DNA from: a virus
IMG/VR virus record: IMGVR_UViG_3300027857_000014
Location: 1 to 64,000 of that record
DNA: 64,000 nt
Strand: one strand, 5' to 3'
Below, piece after piece: positions 43,948-50,289 of this stretch. Within the stretch, counting starts at the first letter, position 1, and every line of letters begins with the position of its first letter. The position numbers were made by a program, and so were the translations under genes. The notes under the pieces were generated by a model. That model was not told where the DNA came from. It saw only the letters and a list, made by a program, of their open reading frames with translations, and ran no database searches.

Positions 43948-44270
43948 AAAAAGTGGGACTAGGAACAATACCCTAAGTTCCTAGTCCCGTTCTGATCGTC
44001 CATTTGCGCACACCAACGGCGTTTAAGCTGGGAGTTCAGTCGTTACACTCGCGCGTTCTACTCTTAAACTATCCGCCGATGAATTGGACGGCGGAGCAGG
44101 AGCTGCACCTGCATACGTGAGTTTAGTCTCCTAGCATTCGATTTGGCGTTCGACGAAAATGCTTAAGTTAGGGGTAATAACCTAAGCCTTACCAGTCGAG
44201 GTACTGCCTCTACCAAGTTGGGCTATCGCGTCACGAAACGCGAGTGGGACTTGAACCCACACTTGATACC
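43948..44270 (-). ncRNA. ~320-nt RNA with circularly permuted tRNA-like domain, own promoter and terminator
   Basis: Read on the minus strand: TATAAT at 44281-44276, predicted start ~44269, then GGTAT, T-arm GTGGG-TTCAAGT-CCCAC (44260-44244), acceptor 3' strand TCGCGTT, linker TCGT, acceptor 5' strand GACGCGA (7 pairs, one G-U), TA, D-arm GCC...TTGG...GGC, then GTACC which can pair with GGTAT. So the 3' half of a tRNA lies before the 5' half. Next come a 10-bp stem (GCTTAGGTTA/TAACTTAAGC), an ORF of 29 codons (44112-44023, ends LPA, TAA), a likely pseudoknot and a perfect terminator hairpin (43992-43948) ending in T5. This order equals that of permuted tmRNA genes, but the alanine G3-U70 pair is missing (C3-G70). 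Confidence 0.7.
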
Positions 44271-44275
44271 TCTTC

Positions 44276-44281
44276 ATTATA
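44276..44281 (-). promoter_or_regulatory. -10 box of the permuted RNA gene
   Basis: TATAAT on the minus strand. The -35 region is weak (TTCTAC-like), so strength is uncertain. Its position puts the transcript start at the GGTAT strand, excluding the upstream TGAAGA that could otherwise form an anticodon loop. Confidence 0.5.
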
Positions 44282-44329
44282 CATGAGTATAAGTTTGAGT
44301 GTAGAACCCCAAATTATATATACCGGATA

Positions 44330-45058
44330 CTATCCGAATACATATCGCAAAACAGCGTCGCCGACTTTGTGTTCCTCGATCTCGAGGTTGTTAGCCTCTT
44401 CTCGAGCAACCTTTACGGCTTCTTGCAACTTCACTACCCTAGCAGACAGTTCCCTTACTCTAGAAGCCGGCACCATACCAGAGAACCTTACTGTACGCCA
44501 AGTACCTACAGAGACGTCCTCGTAGTACACTTCCACCTGTGCTGGGTGCTTCTCTGTAGCCTCGGCCTTCACATGGTTGCGTGGAACCTTCTTAGTCCGT
44601 ACAGTCTGTGCTGGCTCCGTCGCCCAACAGTCAACTGTCGCATCCCAGAGCCAAGTCTCCGCTGGATCTAGCACAGGTAGCTTGCCTATAAGCGTGTGCA
44701 GATCGATGAGTTGTTTCTCGAGAAACAACAGGTACGTTGCAGGTACTCCAGTAAGTAGTACCTTACCGTCTACGACGACATCAGCTCTTGCCCTACAGTT
44801 AGCCCAATCCTTTGACGCTACAACGTCAAACAACTTCACGAGCGTCCCTGACGTAGACCGAATGATGTCATCTACGTTCATCTGCACCTTAGTGTGCTCT
44901 GGAGGAAGAGTCTCCCCCTCTTCATCTTTAGGTCGGTACGTACGGCTGATTCCAGTAAACAGAGGGGGTTTCTGTAAGATATGGTATGCGGCTGTAACCT
45001 CCTGCAGAGCGCTCGACTTTACGCCTTTCTCTACGGCGATTACCTGATTCAATCTCAT
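44330..45058 (-). CDS. DUF7873-like protein
   Basis: Predicted 242 aa; start at ATG 45058 (MRLNQVIAVEK) with AGGTGG 5 nt upstream. Strong pattern match to a conserved protein of actinobacteria and Chloroflexota: GISRTYRPKDEEGETLPPE, CRARADVVVDG, TYLLFLEKQLIDLHTLI, LDPAETW and RTKKVPRNHVKAEATEKHPA. Function not known. Highly conserved motifs suggest a host-derived gene or a widespread phage gene. Transcribed from the promoter at 45109-45137. Confidence 0.85.
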   Translation of the reverse strand: MRLNQVIAVEKGVKSSALQEVTAAYHILQKPPLFTGISRTYRPKDEEGETLPPEHTKVQMNVDDIIRSTSGTLVKLFDVVASKDWANCRARADVVVDGKVLLTGVPATYLLFLEKQLIDLHTLIGKLPVLDPAETWLWDATVDCWATEPAQTVRTKKVPRNHVKAEATEKHPAQVEVYYEDVSVGTWRTVRFSGMVPASRVRELSARVVKLQEAVKVAREEANNLEIEEHKVGDAVLRYVFG

Positions 45059-45080
45059 GCTGACCACCTACGATATTTTT

Positions 45081-45104
45081 AGGACAGTGAGACTTCACTG
45101 TCCT
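45081..45104. promoter_or_regulatory. Palindrome at the transcription start of the DUF7873 gene
   Basis: Perfect 10-bp arms AGGACAGTGA/TCACTGTCCT with a 4-nt spacer, placed directly at the predicted start site. Could be an operator or a 5' stabilising hairpin. Confidence 0.6.
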
Positions 45105-45108
45105 AAGT

Positions 45109-45137
45109 ATTATAAGGTATTATGTAACGTAAATCAA
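45109..45137 (-). promoter_or_regulatory. Predicted promoter for the DUF7873 gene
   Basis: Minus strand: TTGATT (45137-45132), 17-bp spacer, TATAAT (45114-45109). Confidence 0.75.
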
Positions 45138-45144
45138 TAGGAGG

Positions 45145-45978
45145 TTACCCACAGTCCTCATCGACTATATCCTCATCTTTGGGGATTGATAGTCCCCAAC
45201 GCCTAACTGTCTTACTTATGGTAGAAATACTCTTACCATAAGCGGATGCAATGTCAGTAAGTGAACGTTTGCTGTCTAGCATTGCCTGTAGTTCGCTCGG
45301 AGTGGTTACTTTGCGTAACCATCCGGTTTTCACACCTCTATAACACTTTGCGTAGGGTATGCCGAACTCTTGTAGCATCTTCTCCACAGTTATTATCGAC
45401 CCTCCGACTTCATCGCGGATACTGCTAACGGTTGCACCCGGTCGAGAGGCTGCGTTCCTCAACTCGGCCTCTGCCGTAGGACGTTTGCGTAACCAACGTC
45501 TACTAGGAGGAGCATACCCGACGGTAGCTAGAGCGGCCCTTATCGTAGAGGGAGACGTGTGGTAACTAGCACTAATAGCAGTCATAGTCTCTCCATCGTC
45601 TATGAGGTTGACGATGTCTTCTATGTCAGTATCAGTCAGTAAGTGGCGGTATCTGTAGGGGATACCGTACGCATAACACCAAGCGGACAGTTCCACGTGA
45701 GAATGTAGGTCTAGTAATGCTAGAGCATCTCCTAAGGGGATACTTAGGTCAGTGTACACATATTCGACGTCTTCTTTACTCGGTTGACGTGCCTTAACTC
45801 GACGAGGTATACGCATCGGTAGGTTGTACGCTCGTATCAAAGCGTACATATATGGTGAGGATAACTCAAGTATCTCATATAAGACAGCTATACGAACCCT
45901 CTTCACGACATAGGCATCGTATAGCCACTCGTACGTCGGTCTTCCGCACTCGTCGTACTCTACGGGGTCAAGAAACAT
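45145..45978 (-). CDS. Multi helix-turn-helix protein (array type 2), paralogue of 41158-41973
   Basis: Predicted 277 aa; start set at ATG 45978 with GCGAG upstream (a TTG at 46002 is also in frame). The N-terminus (PTYEWLYDAYVVKRVRIAVL) aligns with PSYEWTYEVFIRRGVRLKEL of the other array protein. Later HTH-like units include GETMTAISASYHTSPSTIR and RSLTDIASAYGKSISTISK. No nuclease motif seen. The pair probably arose by duplication. DNA binding is likely, the target unknown. Confidence 0.65.
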   Translation of the reverse strand: MFLDPVEYDECGRPTYEWLYDAYVVKRVRIAVLYEILELSSPYMYALIRAYNLPMRIPRRVKARQPSKEDVEYVYTDLSIPLGDALALLDLHSHVELSAWCYAYGIPYRYRHLLTDTDIEDIVNLIDDGETMTAISASYHTSPSTIRAALATVGYAPPSRRWLRKRPTAEAELRNAASRPGATVSSIRDEVGGSIITVEKMLQEFGIPYAKCYRGVKTGWLRKVTTPSELQAMLDSKRSLTDIASAYGKSISTISKTVRRWGLSIPKDEDIVDEDCG

Positions 45979-46019
45979 AGTACACTCGCTTTCGTATCGC
46001 AATATACTTTATATAATAT

Positions 46020-46049
46020 ATTATAATATAAAAAGTGAGGCATAAACAA
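46020..46049 (-). promoter_or_regulatory. Predicted promoter for the 45978 HTH-array gene
   Basis: Minus strand: TTGTTT (46049-46044), 18-bp spacer, TATAAT (46025-46020). The -35 box overlaps the palindrome at 46046-46079. Confidence 0.75.
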
Positions 46050-46079
46050 GTAGGTCATATACGTATATGACCTACTTGT
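46046..46079 (-). terminator. Perfect 34-bp palindrome, likely terminator
   Basis: ACAAGTAGGTCATATAC followed by its exact complement (17 bp arms, no loop). Lies after the 46098-46850 gene and before the next promoter, so it probably ends that transcript; its edge overlaps the next -35 box, which could link the two. Confidence 0.6.
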
Positions 46080-46097
46080 ACTAGTACCCTTTAGAGT

Positions 46098-46850
46098 CTA
46101 GGCGAATCCGCATCCGCCACGGTCGATGTCTTTCTCGTCCCAGTACAACCAACGGTCTCCAATCTCGACTGGGTACGCACGCTGTATCCCTTGATGCATC
46201 GCTTGCAAAAACCGATAGTGACGCTTACTGACAATGCTCTCAATCCAGAACCCACAGGTAAACTCCTCGAACGTACCATACTCGTAAGTTTCGTGTAAGG
46301 CAAGTCGCTCTTCAGCCGTCAGACTGTCAAAACCAACTTTATAGTTCGTAATAAATTGCCGAACGAGAGCTTCGAACGCTTTAATGAACTCCACTTCCAA
46401 CTCAAAAGCTATATCCCCACTATAGGATAGTTGGTGGACGTCCACCAACTCGTTCGCCTCCGCGATTTGAGCTTCAGTAGCACTAGCCCACTTACGGTTG
46501 TCTAGTACGTGACATCTATCATTCAGCTCGCACAAACCCAGCTCAAACTTCGTTTCCATAAGAGGCTGATTTGACGGTGTATGCCAATTCGCTCTTAAGT
46601 CTCTCTCCCAAGACTCTGTATCATAATCGGGCGTTGAAGCAGACGCGACCATATTAATCCAACGGTCGTGGTAGTTAAACCCGTCCATAACAGTAAAGAG
46701 ATGCTTCTCGAACCACCAACGAGCAAGTTCGGTGCTCGTGTCAAGTCGGTAACATTCCGCGTAGTCTTGTAAGTGAGCGTCGTGGAACTCATGAATGAAC
46801 TCGATAGTACGCTGTACGATCTCTTCCTCAGCGATCTTTGGGTTAAACAT
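46098..46850 (-). CDS. Hypothetical acidic protein, 250 aa
   Basis: ATG with AAAGG upstream and a strong promoter at 46892-46921. Very rich in Glu, Trp, Phe and His, largely helical, with HEFHDAH and ALHETYEYGTF segments. No recognised family. Own promoter and terminator palindrome show an independent accessory gene. Confidence 0.65.
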   Translation of the reverse strand: MFNPKIAEEEIVQRTIEFIHEFHDAHLQDYAECYRLDTSTELARWWFEKHLFTVMDGFNYHDRWINMVASASTPDYDTESWERDLRANWHTPSNQPLMETKFELGLCELNDRCHVLDNRKWASATEAQIAEANELVDVHQLSYSGDIAFELEVEFIKAFEALVRQFITNYKVGFDSLTAEERLALHETYEYGTFEEFTCGFWIESIVSKRHYRFLQAMHQGIQRAYPVEIGDRWLYWDEKDIDRGGCGFA

Positions 46851-46891
46851 GCAGGTAACCTTTCGTTTATATTACAACTTTATATAAATAT

Positions 46892-46921
46892 ATTATAATA
46901 TAAACGATTGGCTGTTTACAA
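46892..46921 (-). promoter_or_regulatory. Predicted promoter for the 46850 gene
   Basis: Minus strand: TTGTAA (46921-46916), 18-bp spacer, TATAAT (46897-46892) followed by ATATT. Exact match to the best promoter form. Confidence 0.85.
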
Positions 46922-46940
46922 GAGGTTCAAAAGCCCAAAA

Positions 46941-46976
46941 ATACAAGGGGAGCATTCCGGAATGCTCCCCTTGTAT
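46941..46976 (-). terminator. Terminator of the major capsid gene
   Basis: A 36-bp perfect palindrome (18-bp arms, atacaaggggagcattcc) whose minus-strand end continues TATTTTT. It lies 56 bp after the last capsid exon, a classic factor-independent terminator. Confidence 0.85.
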
Positions 46977-47031
46977 AACTCATGGTTGAATTCGCGAGCT
47001 CTCACACATCACGAACCTTTACCTCGACTAG

Positions 47032-49838
47032 CTAGCCAATCTTCGGACCTTGCCACAGAAGATAGGCCCGGCTAATTCTAAGCCCCACCGGTATGTTACC
47101 CCGTAGGTAACTCATTACCTACGTGAGGTAGTCATTTCTGCTACCTTCTCGCTATTCCTAGCGAGTCCGGACTGTCGCTTCATCCGAGAGTTCGAACTCT
47201 CGGAGCTTCTCACTCAGTCTCTACGGCTGCACAGTAGTTTGCTACTTGCTTGCCTCGGGATTGTCCACTTATCTCAGTTGGGAGTTTCCCCGATGTCAGA
47301 GAAGTTTAGTCGACCAGCTTACGCTGGAAGGCGACGTGTATGTCCATCGCAAAGACGATGTAGCGTTCGCTGAGGATTCCGTCTACTCCCGACGGAATTT
47401 GGAGGACCGTAAAGTTTGGAGAGAATAGCCAGCGTAAAGTTGCGGTACTCTCGTCCAAGATGTACATGTCCTCGACTAGAGCGTTGTCGCTCGTACGGTT
47501 GTACGTCCCTATCATGTTGCCAGGCACAGGAATGATGGCTAATTGACCGTTCGCCCACTGTACGCTGTTAACCTTGACTCCGGGTATAATTTCGTTGAAG
47601 TCGTTGTTATAACGTTGGTTGGTCTGCTGCTCAGTATCGAGAGCTTGTTTGGAGTTCATCGACATGTAGACAGCACTCGGCATACCACCGGCATTAGCTA
47701 GCTTCGCTGCAACGAACTGGAGACTCTCGAGTATGTTCAGCGAGCTAATATCTGCCTGTGTCGCAGAGTTTGCAGAGAACGAACCGACACTTCCTAGCAC
47801 ACCTCGGAAGCCATCGAAGGCGTTCGCATTGTACAGACCCGCTTCTTGAGTCGCAGTCCCGGAAGAATTAGTCGCATTCCCCTGCATTATGGTGTACTGC
47901 AGGTCCGTAGCCAGTTTGACCATTCCGTTAGCTAATTCGGTCTTCTGAGGGTCATCACGTGTGTTACTCGACCTTTCGGTCGGAGTAGGTCATTTCTGCC
48001 TACTTCTTTACATTTCTGTAAAGGTCAGACTATAGCATCATCTAATACTCTTGCACTACACTCAGAAAGTACTCGACCCACTCATCTTCCACTCCGCGAA
48101 TGGCTCGATGGCAATCTTCGCAGAGAGTAATACCGTTCTCAGAGTCGTTTGTACCTCCTCGGTACAGTGGTAGGATATGGTGTACTTGAAGCTTCCATTT
48201 CTCGGAACAGTCACAGTTAGGCATCTGACACACCCAACTGTCTCGAGATAGTATAACTAGTTTCGTAGTATCGTCAAAACCGTACGTCGTATAAGTTGAG
48301 TCCTCTAGAGTACGCTTTACTTGTGGAGTGTATCTGCCGTTAGAGTGGACCTCAAAACCGAATGCTCTAACCCAACGCTCCACTGCCTGATCTCCTACTC
48401 CTAGTAGTTGTCCTATAGAAGTAAAGCCCATACCTTCGACTATATACATATACCACAACTCATCTCGAGTTACGGGACACTCTATCGGACGATTAACAAG
48501 CGCTCGTCCGGGATCTAGTCCGTACTCTTTTATCAGACCCGAAATCGTTGTTTGGTTGCACCCAAGCGCAGACGCTATCTTTACAGCGGTAAGCCCTTCA
48601 ACTACGTGCCACTGGTACAGTTGCTCTCGAGTTGCTACCGACCTCACAGCGTTATTCGGCGTTACAGTACGTTTGGGGATACTATACTTATTAAGCCAGT
48701 AGCGTATAGATTCCGATGCTGTATAGCCAAACTTTCTTGCTATTTGTATCGGTGTCAAACCTTCAACGACGTACATCTGATATAACTGTTCCTTTGACGG
48801 TCTCTCATTACTCACAGTTCTTATCCCCTTTATATTAACTACTATTTTAATTATAGTATATAAAGAGGTATAAAAACAAGTGAACACCATATGCATTAGA
48901 GCTCTCTCGCTTAGTCGTTACGGGCGTCGACTACATAGCCGACTTCCCTCGGTATTACCTTTCTTCTAAAGACTAGAGAAGTGAAGGCCTCCACCGATAT
49001 CAGAGAGAGTTATTCGACAGCAATCACTTGCTGAAGCCGCTATGCTGCTAACGGAGCTCCACCCTGGGCTACAGCGGCCATCTCCTTGAAACTCACGCCT
49101 CTACCAACGCCAAAGACGGCGATCGGGAACGTAGCCCTTACGTAGGTCGAGGCGGTATAGCTGACGGTACCAAGCTCAGTAATGATGGTCGAACCGAGAG
49201 AGTTACTGTCGGGAGTTGTAATTTGATTCAGTCTGTTACCTACGCCGAAGCGTCGGACAAGTCATTTCTGCTTGTCTCCCTAGTTTCATTCGAACTAGTT
49301 ATAGCTAGGGTTCAGAACATGTCATCCCTTTCGGGGAGCGCGTATGTTCGTTACGGACTCTCTGACAAAGGTCAGGTTGCCTCGGCGTTACGCACTGCTG
49401 CGCTTTCACCGATACAGCGCTCTTTGCTTACGAAGCAGTATCCTACTTCGCAGGGCCAACAGCTTACGCTCCAGCCGCATGGACGAGACCATTAGCTGGT
49501 CCCTTAGCGAGCCGCTCAAATGCAGGGAACACCTTCACAAACAGCGCATAGAGGGTAGGTTCCAGGTCTTGCCGGATTAATACGTTGCCTGTAGTTCCTG
49601 ACGTTGAGTCTAGGATACCTTTGACAGCGTCTGGTGCGAAGGGGGCGTTACGCATTTCGCGTAGCAGTTCCTTTGTCATGCCACTGTCGTCTTTAGGAGG
49701 TGCCTGACGCATCATGTACTGCAGTTGACGATCCAGCTGGACTGGATTCATCTTTAGCAGCTCTCCTACCATCTTGTCACGTTTGATCTGGTAAGTCGCA
49801 TCGTTCGGATGCTGAAATTCTGTAAATGTATCTGCCAC
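47032..49838 (-). CDS. Major capsid protein, split into four exons by three group I introns
   Basis: Predicted exons (minus strand): 49838-49483, 49240-49050, 47966-47346, 47098-47032. Starts at GTG 49838 with AAAGGATG. Joined product is about 410 aa. Exon 1 gives KMNPVQLDRQLQYMM and LDSTSGTTGNVLIRQDLEP; exon 2 ELGTVSYTASTYVRATF and VSFKEMAAVAQGG; exon 3 TELANGMVKLATDLQY; exon 4 closes as VFAI-NIPVGLRISRAYLL. This is the pattern of HK97-fold capsid proteins of the SU10/DUF5309-like type. Total coding length is a multiple of three only if one CT pair is removed from a (CT)n run in exon 2. Splice points are +/-1-3 nt. Confidence 0.8.
47099..47345 (-). mobile_element. Group I intron C, ORF-less
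   Basis: About 247 nt. Exon ...GCGAT pairs with GTCGC downstream (5 pairs, closing U-G at the splice site), the classic P1. P7-like GAGACTGAG and CAGTCCGGAC, then GTAGCAGAAATGACTAC and a long hairpin before G|TAAC. Splicing here changes the end of the capsid from HVAFQRKLVD to NIPVGLRISRAYLL, which looks more capsid-like. Confidence 0.8.
48042..48815 (-). CDS. Intron-encoded HNH homing endonuclease with HTH repeats
   Basis: Predicted 257 aa. Start placed at GTG 48815 with AAGGGG, downstream of the promoter at 48850-48879; a longer frame from 48896 would span that promoter. Three similar HTH-like units (MYVVEGLTPIQIARKFG, WHVVEGLTAVKIASALG, MYIVEGMGFTSIGQLLG) precede a C-terminal HNH domain: C-x4-C, LQVHHILPLYRGGTNDSENG and CEDCHRAI. 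Such enzymes cut intronless alleles and spread the intron. Repeated units resemble the free-standing array proteins at 41158 and 45145. Confidence 0.88.
   Translation of the reverse strand: MSNERPSKEQLYQMYVVEGLTPIQIARKFGYTASESIRYWLNKYSIPKRTVTPNNAVRSVATREQLYQWHVVEGLTAVKIASALGCNQTTISGLIKEYGLDPGRALVNRPIECPVTRDELWYMYIVEGMGFTSIGQLLGVGDQAVERWVRAFGFEVHSNGRYTPQVKRTLEDSTYTTYGFDDTTKLVILSRDSWVCQMPNCDCSEKWKLQVHHILPLYRGGTNDSENGITLCEDCHRAIRGVEDEWVEYFLSVVQEY
48850..48879 (-). promoter_or_regulatory. Predicted promoter for the intron endonuclease
   Basis: Minus strand: TTGTTT (48879-48874), 18-bp spacer, TATAAT (48855-48850). The endonuclease thus appears to be made from its own phage-type promoter inside the capsid transcript. 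Confidence 0.75.
49241..49482 (-). mobile_element. Group I intron D, ORF-less
   Basis: About 242 nt. A variant member of the set: GTAACGAACAT and ATGTTCTGAACC replace the usual P7 sequence with a compensatory pair (GAACAT/ATGTTC), then CAAGCAGAAATGACTTG and a UUCG-capped hairpin before G|TAAC. Exon 1 is placed to end ...CTCGT (49483), pairing with GCGG. The join reads NGLV-NRLNQITTPDSN. Compensatory change in P7 supports a functional intron. Confidence 0.7.
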
Positions 49839-49942
49839 TGTTCGGGCATCCTTTCATGTGTTTGATGCTCGTGCCGTGGCTCGCTATATTGTATCCGTCT
49901 GAGCAGTTAGCTGCCGCAGACTCGCACTAAGCGTGCTGCGCA

Positions 49943-50287
49943 CTACTTCTTGTTTGTATCGCTGTCTACTACGTTATGCAACACGTTAGAAGCACTCGTA
50001 GTAGATGACCAATAGTTGTAGGGTATACCATTGACGGAAGTCAAGGTTAGATTCGGTGACGTCTCCATATGCCAACTCACAACGGGTTCGAATACCACGT
50101 CTGTCTTACCTCCGTGACAGTGTATCGCTTTCAGCTCCTCCATTGAGTCGTACACCCCAATGGATTTATACTCAGTCAACCAAGCAAGTGTGCACTTCCC
50201 ACTCTCGTACTGAGTGCCTTCAGCGATAACACCCGTCCCGGAAATTCCAGTCACGTCTTCGTGACGAACCAATTTGAACGTCCTCAC
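49943..50287 (-). CDS. Hypothetical protein, 114 aa
   Basis: GTG start just after the stop of the prohead protease gene (2-bp gap). N-terminus RTFKLVRHEDVTGISGTGVIAEG, a pattern that recurs in bacterial and phage small proteins of unknown function, then SIGVYDSMEELKAIHCHGG. Between protease and capsid; could be a head-related or host-takeover protein. The 104 bp to the capsid start hold no gene. Confidence 0.65.
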   Translation of the reverse strand: MRTFKLVRHEDVTGISGTGVIAEGTQYESGKCTLAWLTEYKSIGVYDSMEELKAIHCHGGKTDVVFEPVVSWHMETSPNLTLTSVNGIPYNYWSSTTSASNVLHNVVDSDTNKK

Positions 50288-50289
50288 AC

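Larger units (their letters stand above)
47967..49049 (-). mobile_element. Group I intron B with HNH homing endonuclease ORF
   Basis: About 1083 nt. Contains GTAACGACTAAG and CTATAGTCTGACC (P7 strands), GTAGGCAGAAATGACCTAC and a final hairpin before G|TAAC at 47966. The 774-bp HNH ORF sits in a peripheral loop between the P7 strands. The 5' splice site is placed after CCGT or CCGTT (49051/49050), pairing with GCGG. Reading across the join gives GGAPF-NTRDDPQK. Confidence 0.8.

Noticed and set aside
43238-43984. Plus-strand V/G/T-rich frame opposite the DUF3761 gene
   Set aside because: A product of the 12-bp repeats read in reverse; the minus-strand frame has the membrane segment and the conserved C-terminal domain.
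43948-44270. Ordinary (unpermuted) tmRNA or tRNA
   Set aside because: The T-arm and acceptor 3' strand precede the 5' strand, so neither standard layout fits; no second T-arm lies downstream.
44265-44280. Anticodon loop TTGAAGA giving a permuted tRNA-Phe
   Set aside because: Possible by pairing, but the TATAAT box overlaps this stretch and the predicted start lies after it, so it is probably not transcribed. Kept only as an alternative.
47306-47923. Separate gene starting at ATG 47923 (205 aa)
   Set aside because: It is the middle of the capsid protein; coding continues upstream in frame to the intron junction, and no RBS precedes 47923.
49464-49838. Independent 124-aa gene
   Set aside because: It is capsid exon 1 read into the intron; the residues after ...NGLV belong to intron D.
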